From: Pelobates cultripes
Lineage: Eukaryota > Chordata > Amphibia > Anura > Pelobatidae
DNA: 64,000 nucleotides
Direction: 5' to 3'
Assembly (NCBI GenBank): GCA_933207985.1
Contig: OW240914.1
Location: 209,269,777 to 209,333,776 of the forward strand
A program made the position numbers and the translations under genes. Below, one piece after another: positions 42,401 to 54,339 of the stretch. Numbering within the stretch: position 1 is the stretch's first letter; the number at the start of each line of letters is the position of its first letter. The notes below the pieces were generated by a model. It searched no databases. It saw only the letters and a list, made by a program, of their open reading frames with translations, and was not told where the DNA came from.

Positions 42401-44580
42401 CAGCAGACCGATTATTGGGATGGATTCTTGTTACATTCTGAAAAAGAAATAATAATTTAGATAAGTAATGTGTCTTAGAGGTGTGGAAGAGACCTGCGGA
42501 GAACTGGCCTGTTAGCTAGTGCCGAGGCGAAGAATTTACCTAGAACCAAGTGACAGGTGAGGCCCTGCTAGTGCCAAGTGGCGGAGAGAGGTTCTACCTA
42601 TGATTTGGGCCGTGGGAGTTTGTGGCCACTTGAACGTGGTGGCAGGATGTTGGCCTCTCGGTGACCGTAAGAGATTCAAAACGTGTGGCCATGACTTGGG
42701 AAGCCCTAACTGTAGCCCTAAAGAAGGGTGAGCGAGGTGGCTAACTGATTTGGTCGTGGGGCTGAACCTCCGTGTATGAGGTGGGGTGTAGACCTTGCGG
42801 GACCGTCGTATTACTTAGGATAGCTAAGGCCAGCGCCTAACCCTCAATGCCAGTTCTCTATCCTGATGGGGCTTGTCTCTTAGAATGGTGTGATATAACT
42901 ATGTAGATACTTAACCTTGAGTGTTTGTCCTCTTTCTTTGGGCAATGTGCAGGAAGATTACAATATATTCTTGCTTCTGCAGGGAACGGGCCCGGTCCGG
43001 GAAACCTTAGGGGAAAAAGATGCTAGTGGGCCTGAGGCGTGCCACTGGTATAATGAGTGTAAAAATGTAGAACGTATGGGTAGGTGTGTATCAGAGATAC
43101 TGTAACGTAAGAACTTGGGTAAGCTGAGGGACCTGAACGTTGGTCCGTAAATTAGAGACAAGCCCCTGGGTTTCCACAAATGTGAATTTTTGAATGATAG
43201 AAAGGCGAAGTGAGGCCTTAAGGAGAAACGTAATCATAGTGAGTAAGATTACCAATACCTGATACTGCAATGTAGGGAACCAGGTAGCCTGTAGGTTGTC
43301 GATGGCGTAGGACTTGGTGAGCTGCGATTATGACACAGGTCTAAGTAATGATATGTAGAAATGAATGACAAAACATGTACCGTTAAATATAGTAGTAATA
43401 CGGTGGATTATAATTATAAGATTGTTGTTGACATTTTGTGAGGAATCTTAGACCAGGTACGTTTTGAAGTTTAGAACCCACTTTGGGAGGTGGGGGGCTG
43501 TATCAGGCCGTGGAGGCTGAATGAGGCCTCGAAGGAAAACGTAAAATGGTAAACCTTCTTAACTGTTACCAAAATGCGGGATACCAGGTACCTCTTCTTG
43601 GAGCTTTGTTTAAAAATAAAAATAGTAGAACCTAAAACATATGCATGAACCAGAGTAACATTTTTTTTTTCCTTTGGAGACAGAGATTTGCTAAATTGTG
43701 CTAATGTTCTGTAATGACGTAAAGCTTAAAGACATGATAAACTAAGAAAAGATGTAGCGAGTGGTAAATAGTGGTGCTTGGGGTTGTATTTAGCTTGCAG
43801 AAACAAATTAATTATGCTGAACAGGGTCTTTTAAGAAGATTCTGCTGATTAAATTAATGGCCCGTAATTAAGTATAATCTATAGGACGGGAAGTAGTGCC
43901 ACAGTCATATTGTCATTATATCTAGTGGTGACTGGAGAGCCATGTACTACACGTAAATTTATGTAAGGTAAAGAATTGAGAAAGGGGTGAGTGCTATTTT
44001 TATAGGTAAATGACATGACAAAGGTATAATTTATGACAGTTTGTGAAAATTAAAACGTATGAAGCCTCCTGCGTTCGGCTAAGTGAACGAACGAGGGGAA
44101 TATAAATGGGACCGACCGCCTGTAGTCGGTTAAGTGAGCATATGAAAACAGAACGAGAGCCGTTTAAGTGCGTTCGGCTGTACTGGCATGCAAACGGACA
44201 AACGAACGTAAGTAAATATAGTGCGGTCGGTAGATATTTAAACGAAGGAGTGTGTACTCTGCGATTGGCTGTTAGCTGTACGAATGCAGAAGTTCACAAA
44301 CAGAGAAAAGTTCACAAATGGATAAGTATGATACTAATAATAATAGGGAGCCTATCCCCGCGTTTTTAAGCCCGAAACGTGGGAAATAGCCGAACGCTAT
44401 TTCCCACGTTAAGCTTACGTGGAGTAGCGAGCGAGGAAGGATAGAAGCCGGTTGACGGGCACGGAGGACGAAGGCAGGAGCTGCTGGTGATGGACTGTTT
44501 GCTGGAGACTGGATTCTGGCAGGAACAACGGACCAGAAGTTCTGGTTGCTATGGAGAAGACAAACAGCTTGCACGACAAA
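42401..44580 (-). other. Presumed 5' non-coding part of the DIRS-like element
   Basis: No coding motif is visible. Two related segments (about 43190-43290 and 43440-43600: GAGGCCTTAAGGAGAAACGT versus GAGGCCTCGAAGGAAAACGT, each followed by ATACCAGGTA-like text) suggest internal duplication. A perfect 14-bp-arm hairpin (ACGTGGGAAATAGC) lies at 44376-44408. GTTCGG/CGAAC-type short repeats occur at 44060-44250. Confidence 0.4.
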
Positions 44581-45696
44581 GGTAAGTTGGGGGGTAGGGT
44601 TTAAATAGGATCACAACTCCTCCCACAAATTCAGGCCTTCCAACATATAAAAAAGTGTATATTATTTTTTGTGGGGGGAATCTTGGGATAGTTCCCATCC
44701 TTTATTCCCCAGGACATGACCACTGCTGCTGACCCCATCCCTGATGGTCCAGCAGGGGAGAATATGGTTTGCATATGCAGACCACAAACGCTCTTCTAGT
44801 ATGGTGCTCACTGTTTGAGTCAGAGCATAGCCACAGTAACCCTGCAGCAGTGCTCCGTGTCATTCATTATGTGCTCCCTGTGGCAATTTTATTGTTATTT
44901 AGTATATTGCTGAATTGGCAATACTAAATAATAGTCCTGCAAGGTTCCCCTGCCTGGCCTTGGCTCTTCCTTGACAGGAAGAACTCCAGGATCCAGTTGT
45001 ACTAGCAGGTTCTTTTGCCACTGGGCCTATGCACAGCATTCCGTTAAGCCATATGTCTGCATGTAGCCAAGGCGCAGGCTTTCGCACCAGAATCAGGGAG
45101 GGCAGGTGAGTGAGCAAACTATTTTTGTAGTCAGACCAAAACCATTAAAACTGGCTTATAGCTTTAAAGAAAAAAAAAAACACACTACATATTTTTGTAA
45201 ATCACTACAGTTATAGGCAACTGCATGCAGCAAGATAGTGAACAGAGGAAATCCTTGTACCACAATGCTATCAGTTATGCAGGGATGCTTGGAATGTCTC
45301 TTTAAGACAAAATAGTTTAAAATGTGTATAAATAATGCTATTTAAACCAAGAAGATTAAAGAAAATATATTACAAAAAAGGAAGTTTTTTATCTTTAAAT
45401 ACTGACTGATATCTTTATCCAAATCTGCAATTTAATTGTTTCTCTTTGTGCTGCTGTGCTTGCAAGTGATACCGAGAGATATTTCAATGTGCATCCAATG
45501 TCTAAAAAGTGTCCACTAACTGATAAAATACTTTGTTCTGCTCACATTCTATGTTGGCTTTAGTCTGCATGGACCATATTTTCACTGCTGATAGGAGTTA
45601 AAGAGATCAGACTCTTCAGTGTATTTGTTTACAATTTTTTGGCAAGCTTGAGGTGGCAATGTTACATCTCAGGTTCACTTGCATTCCACGTGAGTG
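44581..45696. other. Unclassified DNA
   Basis: No gene or complete element. An AAAGGTAAGTTGGGGGGTAG segment at 44577 has the splice-donor-like motif noted elsewhere. The rest is AT-rich. Confidence 0.5.
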
Positions 45697-46058
45697 CAGG
45701 GTCGGATTTACAAGTCAGGTGCCTGTAGCTACTGAATTTAAAAGCACCTCAAGGTAACCCTCCTTTGCAATTCTCTTATTTTTGCTCTTTCATCTCTATT
45801 CCAGATAGCTCTCTATTTTGGTACCCTTATTTATCGATAACAAATTAGGGCACTATTTAGTAGATAGCTAATTAATTTGGTACCCTTATATGGTATTACC
45901 CTATTTAGGATATCAAATTACGGTACTGTTTAGTAAATAGCTCCTTAGTTTGGTACTCTTATTTAGGATCACCTAGTTTAGGATACCAAATTAGGGTGTT
46001 TAGGAGATAGCTCCCCAATGTGTTTACCCTACGTGGGATTGTCCTATTTAGAATGCAA

Positions 46059-46089
<31 letters not shown>

Positions 46090-46510
46090 GGGAGATAGCT
46101 CCCCTAATTTGCTCAATTTATATGGGATTATTTAAGGATACCAAATTAGGGTGCTGTTAGTAGTGAACACGGCCACATACACTGATATTTACACAAACAT
46201 GCACAGTCATATACATGTTCATTTACCCATGCATACACACTGTCATTTACCTATACATGCACACAATCATATACAGATTAATTTAACAATACATGCACAC
46301 TGTCACATACATTGTCATTAACACATATGTGCACAGTCATTTGCTCATGCATGCACAATCATAGTAATTTACTCATATATGTACACAGTTATATGCATTG
46401 TCATGTAGCCATACATCCACACAGTCATACACATTCATTGATCCATGCATGCACACCATCAACACGCAACATATTGCAAACAAAATTTGTGCATACTATT
46501 CCCAGTTATT
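45697..46510 (+). mobile_element. hAT-like element, left end plus repeats
   Basis: CAGGGTCGGATTTACAAG (45697) resembles a hAT terminus. It is followed by tandem GATAGCTCC...GGTACCCTTA modules (45800-46160), an (ATT)n run (46055-46087), and CACATACA/CAGTCATATAC repeats (46165-46470). No right terminus or TSD was identified. Confidence 0.5.
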
Positions 46511-46569
46511 TAATTTAAAAGGATGACAAAATGATATTCACAACCCACATTGCCTGAATCGAGATATTT

Positions 46570-47250
46570 TAGATAAAGTCAGTCTCTCTACATCAGCTCC
46601 AAATAACAAAAGAAAAGCTGACTAAACCCTTTACTGACTAGGAGGTTCTCAGGGCAGTATAATTACTACCACCTCACAAGGCACCAGGCCCAGATGGTCT
46701 CAAAGGCCTTTACTATCAGATCTTTAAGAATGTTCTGTTGCCTAACTTAACCAAAGCTGTTCCCAGGGTAGCCTTTCACCTGAAATGCTCCATCTCTGTT
46801 TTGTTAAACCTGACAAGCCTCCTTTGCTATCCACAGTAGTTCATTATGACCAGTCTGGTTTTGTGCAGGGACACCAGGGCACGGACAATACCAGGAAAGT
46901 CCTTAACTTACTGGACCATATATGCCCTAATAGAGTTGAAAGCATTCTATTAATACTGGACATGGATAAGACTCAACTGGTCCTACATACAACAAGTTAT
47001 AGGCATGTTTGGTTTCCACCTTCTATTATCAAGAGGATAATGGATTTGTGTAGCTCCCCGTTTCTTTGTATAGCTCTCAGTTTCCAAAGATTTCACTGCA
47101 GGTTTCACCTCAAAATAGATTTGGTATTACCAATGGGACATGACAGGTGTCATGATCTTGTACAGGTCAGATAGGAGACTTATGCCAGGGTTGATTTTAG
47201 GTACTTTAATAGTGATTTTAGTCATATTATGGAACTGACTCAGTTTAGGG
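46570..47250 (+). pseudogene. L1 ORF2 relic (RT region)
   Basis: Bases 46670-46730 encode a KAPGPDGLKGLYYQIFKN-like stretch. Frame 46785-47174 includes YDQSGFVQGHQGTDNTRKVL and NLLDH, the L1 QSGFVxGRxxxDNxR motif. Bases 46950-47160 continue with a degraded palm region. Stops and frame changes throughout. It ends near 47250 against hAT-derived sequence. Confidence 0.75.
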
Positions 47251-47281
47251 TCTGGGCCCCCCACCTCCAAATACCGCCCAC

Positions 47282-47940
47282 AGGAATACACACACAGACA
47301 CAAATACACATACTGATACAAAAGGACACAGATACATACTAACAGAAACACATACTGAAACAGACATACCCACATACAGGCATACATACTGACACACACA
47401 TACTGAGACATACACACATATACAGACACACAGGCATACATAGTGACAGACAGACACATACTAACATACATACATGAATAATGGCATACAGACATACATT
47501 CAGACTGACATACATGCATACATACAGACATAATGACACACATGCATACAGACATCCATACACACACACACACACACACACACAGACATACGTTCATAAT
47601 GATATGCAGACATACATTCATACTGACATACAGACATACATATATACATACATAATGACATACAGACATACATAATGACATACAGACATACATTGATACT
47701 GGCATACATACATACATGCATACATATATACATACAGACAGACAGACATACATAATGACATACAGACATACATTGATACTGGCAGACATACATACATACA
47801 GACAGACATATACACATATATACAAAGACATACATACAGACATAGACATACATGCAGACATAGACATATATGCAGACATACATACATACAGATATACATA
47901 CATACAGAAAAACATACAGACATACATACAGACAGACATG
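47282..47940. repeat. CA/CATA-rich microsatellite (660 bp)
   Basis: ACATACATACAGACA-type units. Long minus-strand Cys/Met/Val/Tyr ORFs (up to 279 aa) and their plus-strand Thr/His counterparts are translations of this repeat and not proteins. Confidence 0.95.
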
Positions 47941-48195
47941 AGGTATAGGGCCCATCGGGTGGCCATGGTGCATTGAAAAAGGGTTGTACCCGAAAAGTCC
48001 TTTTATTATTCTGTCCTCCAATAAATTTTGGTAGCACTTTGTTTGTACTGTGGGTGGCCCTAAGTGCGTGGGCCACCCGATAGGCCCCATCAGCGGTTCC
48101 GCCGCTACACGTAGGGCCCGGGCGGGCAGGCCCCCCAGGGCCGCCAGGCCCGTGACAACCGGTATGGTTGTCACCACCTGATGGCGGCCCTGGTT
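47941..48195 (-). mobile_element. hAT-like terminus, GC-rich
   Basis: The minus strand begins CAGGGCCGCCATCAGG (48194), a hAT-like end related to that at 58521. GC-rich palindromic text (GGGTGGCC/GGCCACCC) follows, then the CA microsatellite. The other terminus is not visible near 47250, so this is one-ended or truncated. Confidence 0.5.
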
Positions 48196-50287
48196 GTAAC
48201 AAAGGCAGGTTGGTATCAGAGGCAGGTTGGTATCAGAGGCAGGCTGGTAACAGAGGCAGGCTGGTTTGAAGTATAGGTAAGGGTGGAGCAGGTTAGTGTT
48301 AGGAGCAGGTTTGAAGGTAAATCTGGAGTAGGTTCACATGAGCCAGGATATGAAGTGATTCAGGTAAATCACCAACTTCAATGTAATGGCCTCTTGCTCA
48401 GTTGGGTGTGGCCATTTATAGCAGGACTTATTAACATAGGATACAGGTGAGTCTGATGTGACTAGTGGTTATGGAGGCCACTAGAGGTGAGAACGGGAAA
48501 CTACATTTAAAGCGACATAAATAAATGAACATAAAACATATCTCCCCTACTGTTTTTTTTTTGTTCCTGGAGCCCATTGCTCATAGGATCAAAAACTGCA
48601 AAGATATTAAAGGAATATCAATCAATATTTATTTGTTTTATATTCTTTATTTTTGTAGTGCAGTGATACAAAAAATAGGTAACATCGGCATAAAGATTCT
48701 AGAAATAACATGTCAATAAGCATTACCATAAGATCAGAGAAGAATATAGACAATGTTGAGTGAAGTTGTCAGCTTTCAGGATTTAGACATGCATATCTAC
48801 CATAGCACCACATTTGTTTTATAAATTATAAAAAATAAACATAATTAATATATAAATTATTAACTGCAGAAGAAAAAACAGGCAATTCTTGAGTCATAAT
48901 GGATGAAGTGAGAGAAGATATCATAACAGTGTATCCTCTAGAGTGACTATTTTATTGGTCTGACAGCAGTGCACATAATTTGTGAGTCCCCACACCTCTC
49001 CTAGGAAGTCGCTCTACTTGACAGGTATCTAAATTATAAGGTCAACATTTTAATATATAAACTCTAGAGGTATCCATCAGGGCCAAACCTATTCTAAATT
49101 TGTCACGTCTTACCCCTTATGTGAACATTGCATGAGGACTAAACCTAAATAGAAAACATAAATGGGCCTTGAAAACAACTTATAAAAAATTAATAAGTAA
49201 AATCGGAGTCCGCTGAGGTTGGGTTCATTGTGTCGGCACTCACACCTACTCTAAAGGATGATGAACCCCCTTCCTGCTATATGGCACACACCCGATTAAG
49301 GCAAGACCAGGCAAATTGCTTATAACCTACGTGAGTCAGGAATCACGTTAAAATAAGGACGCTTCCAGACTCTTATCAATAACAGTTCCCATTAAGTGAC
49401 CACTTATGTAAGAAATTATGACCCTCTTAAAGAAGGTTATTCTTTAGGGAATGTTTGACAAACAAGACGCAAATACAAGTGTATACAATTTTTTATTGTT
49501 AATATTGATTTAGACTACTGTTACAGATTTTAGAGAAATATACACAATACACATTAAAAACACATCCTGTCCATTATCGATATACAAAAAGAAGGGCAAT
49601 ACTTAAACATTTAAATAAATATTTATGTGACATCATCTTGGGACAGTCTGGGGCAGTTCACCATCTTGGGTCTCTCAGTTAACCGATGTAACCTAGAGCA
49701 CTTTTGCTTGCAGCGCTCTTGTCCCCAAGACAAGACTGATTCTTTTTCAGCCCTGACTAGAATCCCTCCCTATGTTAAAGGAAGAAGTAACCATTTAGGG
49801 TAGGTTTCTGGGTAGGTTAGGAGCAGGCCTGGACTGCTTTAGAGACAGGATGGGGATGGCTTGGGAAAACACATACATACATGGTAACACCTGGATGTTA
49901 ATTACTCTGATGTTCTGATCTTCTGATAACATGACTCTTGCAATCTTTTATAGTAAAGATGTACACAATACTTCTTACATATCTGTAACACTGGAAAGAC
50001 ATCTATGCTGCACACTTTGATGACAACCTCTTTTGATATGTAAATTATATTCCATTGTGACACCAGATAGCTTATCTTAGTTTATTACACACCAAACCTC
50101 CAAAAAGCATATGTCCATATTTTAAATAGAAAATAAAAATTTTAAATTCAACCCATTTCCTACACTAATAAAGGAAAAAGAGAAATATGTGGCCGAATGA
50201 AGTTCTTATCTATATTAAGTATATCACTACATCTCCTCTTGTAGAGTCTTATATGAGACATTAAACCATGAACAAAGGCAAAATAGG
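48196..50287. other. Unclassified, mostly AT-rich DNA
   Basis: Short GGCAGG(C/T)TGGTA repeats lie at 48205-48275. A T-rich block near 48620-48660 looks like an inverted LINE 3' end. Otherwise no gene, terminus or repeat was recognised. Confidence 0.45.
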
Positions 50288-50664
50288 TTGGCAACTAAAG
50301 GTGAGCGGACACCTGGACGTTCGGGTCCGGCGGGTTCGGCCGAACATTGAAAAAAAGTCTGGGTTCATAAGCGAACTTGACCCTGAACCCCGTTGAAGTC
50401 AATGGGGACCCGAACTTTTGGCCACAAAAATGCCTCTAAAAAGTCCTGGAAAGGGCTAGAGGGCTGCAAAAGGAAGTAAAATGGGGGTAAGTGTAGGACA
50501 AAAAAATACAGCTGAGCCATAAAATAGCACTAAATGGAATCTTTGATTTTAGCTTTGGAAGAACATAAATCAAAATCTAAAGCATGGCTGTCAGGAGGAT
50601 CACCAGAATTATCCATTTGAGAGAGGGTTGGAGTGCATTGTTCAAACTGAGCTCAACTCCTGAT

Positions 50665-50697
50665 TAGAGATGTCACGAACCGTTCGCGACATCTCTA
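50665..50697. mobile_element. 33-bp micro-element: two hAT TIRs back to back
   Basis: TAGAGATGTCACGAAC is directly followed by its near-perfect inverted partner ending GCGACATCTCTA. A perfect 8-bp TSD CTCCTGAT lies at 50657-50664 and 50698-50705. The sister module at 52531-52550 (CTCAACTCTTGATGCATGG) lacks the insert. The TIR matches the type seen at the right end of the hAT MITE at 29847-30206 (GGGACATCACTA). There is no internal sequence at all. Confidence 0.85.
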
Positions 50698-50749
50698 CTC
50701 CTGATGCATGGAGAAAAGGCCTCTCTGCTATTGTGTACATAATTCATAC

Positions 50750-52322
50750 CAGTGGTAGTCAACCTTTTTTACTTGATGGAAACATTTCCTTACCGCCCAC
50801 CAGTTTTCGCACAAGTGCAGAATATTTTTTAGAAGGGAGGGTGTTTAAAAAAAAAAAATGTACATACATTTATCTTTTTATTTCTACTTTATGCATGTTT
50901 ATATTGTTTTTAACTTTATAAAGTTTAATGAGAAAACAATAAAGTAAATTTAAATTACCTTTACTAGTGATTAATGAGATCCTTGAGGTTGATGCTGCGA
51001 AACAAAATATTTGATATCTGGTTCGATTTTCGTAAGGAACAAACAAAGGTCTCCTCTTTCAGTGATATTCAGATGACTTCTCTGTTTGCTCATAATATGA
51101 GTTCTTGTCTGTGCGTCAGCTCCCCTCCTCTCCCTCCGCAATTCCCTTCCCCACCTTTTTTTTCCTTTTTTCTATTTTGTAACCTTCCTTATAGCAATGA
51201 TCAGTAGGAAGGCTGAGCTAGGTAGCCCACTTATTATTACTTACTATAGCCCACTACAACAGACATACATACATACATACAGACACACATATACAGACAC
51301 ACACACACACAAGACACACATACATACAAAGACACATACATACAGACAGGCTACATACATAAATACAGACACACAGACAGGCACACATACATACAGACAC
51401 ACACACACACAGACAGGCACACATACATACATATATACATACACACACACACACAGAAGACACACATACACACAAACAGACATTCACACATACATACAGA
51501 CACATACATACAGACACACACATACAAAGACACACACGTAAGACATACATTCAAAGACACATACACACATACATACAGACAGACAGACAGAAGACACACA
51601 TACATACAAAGACACATACACACACAACAAATACATACAAAGACAAGACACACATCCATACACACATATATACCGACAGACACACACACACAAGACATAC
51701 ATACAAAGACACACACATACATACAAAGACACATACATACAGACACATACATACAGACAGACACAAGACATTCATACAAAGACACACACACAAGACATAC
51801 ATACAGACAGACACACACACAAGACATACATACAAAGACACATATATACAAACAAACACACACAAAATATTTTAGTCACCCTCCTGTTTCCTACCTTTTA
51901 GGTGCAGGAGGGTGTCTTTCCCTGGGGTCCAGTGTTGGCTCAGGTGGATGGGAGTCAGAGTTCCCACTCTGACTCCCTCTGCTTCCTCCCGCGCGGTCTG
52001 TGTGTTAGCTGTGAGGAGTGACATGCAGTCACTTCCTCCCAGCTCTGTGATGTAATTACAGGGGGCCTGGTCGCGCTGTTAAAGTGCTCAGCGCTGACCA
52101 GGCCCCCCTGACAGCATGGGCCACCCGATGAACTCCTTGGACGGTGGCCCCGACGGATTGCTGCGCAGCCCGGGGCCGCAAATGGTGATGGTGCATACCC
52201 GGTCGCAGGGGTACCGCACGCTCGCACCCTCCCAATTTCTCAAAATGAGGAAATCCCTACCGCCCACCTGGAATCCTGAAATGCACACTAGTGGGCAGTA
52301 GGGACCAGGTTGACGACCCATG
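50750..52322. mobile_element. 1.57-kb hAT element nested in the 4-kb hAT element
   Basis: The left terminus CAGTGGTAGTCAACC and the right terminus (complement CATGGGTCGTCAACC) are inverted repeats of the CAGTGGTTCTCAACC type. Flanks ATTCATAC (50742-50749) and GTTTATAC (52323-52330) match at 6 of 8. The tandem module at 52581-52600 (GTGTACATAGTTTATACTAA) shows the uninterrupted target. Interior: T/A-rich left end, CA microsatellite (51258-51865), minus-strand AGGTAGGAAACAGGAGGG next to it, a short hairpin near 52008-52045, and a GC-rich right end. Confidence 0.85.
51258..51865. repeat. CA/CATA microsatellite
   Basis: ACACACATACATACAGACA-type units. Multiple overlapping Cys/Val or Thr/His ORFs are artefacts. 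Confidence 0.95.
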
Positions 52323-52681
52323 GTTTATACTAAGTGATCCATAGGTTTAGGAGGCGGTGACTGTGGTGGTGTAGGTAGAAGCAGTGGTGGAGGAGGAGGA
52401 GGTATCCAACACTGTTTTTTATATATATATATTTTTGGAATTGGGGTAGCCCCCAAAATATTGGGACATATAAAAAAAGAAACATTTGCGGCCTGCGGTG
52501 CATTTCTTGCAGTCCTGATGCATGGAGAAATGCTCAACTCTTGATGCATGGAGAAAAGGCCTTCACAAGCTTCTGCTATTGTGTACATAGTTTATACTAA
52601 GTGACCCATAGGTTGAGGAGGCGGTGACTGTGGTGGTGTAGGTGGAAGCGGCGGTGAAGAAGGAGGAGGTAGCCAACACTT

Positions 52682-52720
<39 letters not shown>

Positions 52721-52722
<2 letters not shown>

Positions 52723-53510
52723 CAAGATCCAAATAGATTATGGTGGGGAAAAATTGTGATTGAAAACCCCTTCCACCTGAAGTATGTGGATAGTTAATAC
52801 AATGCTAAACAAAAATCTGCACACCAGTCAAGCCATAAGACTTGCTTTTCCCACAGAAATACCAAATCAGCAGTGATGTTACAACCGCAAAGGATTCTGG
52901 GTGGGCATATGCAAATTAGTTTAACAAAGAATCACATTTTTGCCTCATTCCATTTTAAACATGGATTCCTTTTAATTTGTGTTTGCAGTATACAACTGCT
53001 TGGAACACAATTTAGGATAAGATGCAAAACCAGTGAACCACTCATGGACAGCTGTTTCGTTGTTAATGCAACTCTTCAGCATGAGGTTGGTTACTGGTTT
53101 GCTTATGGAGGCTTGGTAGTGCTTGTGAAGCAAGATCCAAATAGATTATGGTGGGGAAAAATTGTGATTGAAAACCCCTTCCACCTGAAGTATGTGGATA
53201 GTTAATACAATGCTAAACAAAAATCTGCACACCAGTCAAGCCATAAGACTTGCTTTTCCCACAGAAATCCCAAATCAGCGGTGATGTTACAACCGAAAGG
53301 ATTCTGGGTGGGCATATGCAAATTAGTTTAACAAAGAATCACATTTTTGCCTCATTCCATTTTAAACATGGATTCCTTTTAATTTGTGTTTGCAGTATAC
53401 AACTGCTTGGAACACAATTTACGATAAGATGCTGAAGAGTTGCATTAACAACGAAACAGCTGTCCATGAGTGGTTCACTGGTTTTGCATCTTATCCTAAA
53501 TTGTGTTCTT
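52721..53510 (+). repeat. 410-bp tandem repeat with terminal inverted segment
   Basis: AGCAAGATCCAAATAGATTA occurs at 52721 and 53131, giving a 410-bp period. The second copy switches at about 53432 to the reverse complement of 53009-53085, turning back on itself. The 110-aa ORF across copy 1 has no recognised domain. Confidence 0.85.
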
Positions 53511-53589
53511 TACTACCTGCACCATAGGCAACATTTATTTGTCTTTAGACTTTAGACTTTCTTGAGAAGCGGTAACTAGCCAGTGTTGC

Positions 53590-54090
53590 ACACATACACC
53601 AGATATGAAGTGCACACCCCAAATGTACTAATTTAAATTTTTAAAACTGCGATGTAACCACAGTATTTGGCGGTTCTATTTGACTCTCAGATATGAAGAG
53701 CACGCCCCAAATTTACTATTTAGCAGATTAGCAGCAAAACAATTAGAATGTTTACAACTGCGCAGTAAGCGCACTATTTGACGCTTCTATTTGTCTCTCA
53801 GATATGAAAAGCAGGCCCCAAAATGTACTATTTAGCAGATTAGCACCCAGAAAATAGGAATGTTTACAACTGCACTGTAAGCGCACTATTTGACGCTTCT
53901 ATTTGACTCTCAGATATGAAGAGCACGCCCCAAAATGTACTATTTAGCAGTTTAGCAGCAAAACAATTAAAATGTTTACAACTGCGCAGTAAGCGCACTA
54001 TTTGACGCTTCTATTTGACTCTCAGATATGAAGAGCACGCTCCAAAATTTACTATTTAGCAGTTTAGCAGCAAAACAATTAGAATGTTTA
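53590..54090 (+). repeat. Satellite-like array, about 110-bp unit
   Basis: CTCAGATATGAAGAGCACGC-type segments recur near 53600, 53688, 53801, 53913 and 54021, each followed by CTATTTAGCAG and ACTGCGCAGTAAGCGC. Confidence 0.85.
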
Positions 54091-54339
54091 CATGCTGCAC
54101 TGGCCAATCACAGCCATGCCATTAGTAGGCATGGCTGTGATGGCTTCTAAGGGCACACGAGTCAAACGCTTGTTGATTGGCTGCCCTGCAGCCTTTGAAA
54201 ACGCCCCATTAAATCTCCGAACTCCAACCCAAACATGCAGTGATATGTTCGGTACGAACCCGAACTTTACAGTCCGGGTTCGCTCAACTCTATTGGCAAC
54301 CAATTACCAAAAGAACAAATTATAGAAAAAAATGATAAA

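Larger units (their letters stand above)
37700..44580 (-). mobile_element. DIRS-like retrotransposon relic, split by a hAT element
   Basis: On the minus strand the order is: 5' non-coding (about 44580-42400), gag-like sequence (42400-42139 and 39969-39640), RT (39294-38700), RNase H-like (38640-38306), and possibly recombinase (38100-37700). The gag-like region is split by the hAT element at 39970-42138. Exact termini and the terminal repeats were not found. The coding regions carry many stops. Confidence 0.65.
50296..54292. mobile_element. 4.0-kb composite hAT element
   Basis: Termini TAAAGGTGAGCGGACAC and its inverted counterpart ending GTTCGCTCAACTCTA are flanked by a perfect TSD TTGGCAAC (50288-50295 and 54293-54300). 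Inside are a 33-bp micro-element, a second hAT element (50750-52322), a tandem pair of about 150-bp modules (50700-50749 plus 52323-52540, and 52541-52680), a 410-bp tandem repeat, and a 110-bp satellite-like array. No transposase. Sites such as GAGGAGGCGGTGACTGTGG occur in both modules. Confidence 0.85.

Noticed and set aside
47127..48202. Cys/Val/Met/Tyr-rich ORFs up to 279 aa and their Thr/His antisense partners
   Set aside because: They are translations of a CATA/CAGACA microsatellite in several frames at once. The same artefact occurs at 51244-51865 and 59058-60133.
53590..54090. Possible CRISPR-like array
   Set aside because: About 110-bp units are contiguous tandem copies without unique spacers or nearby cas genes. 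This is a eukaryotic satellite-like repeat.
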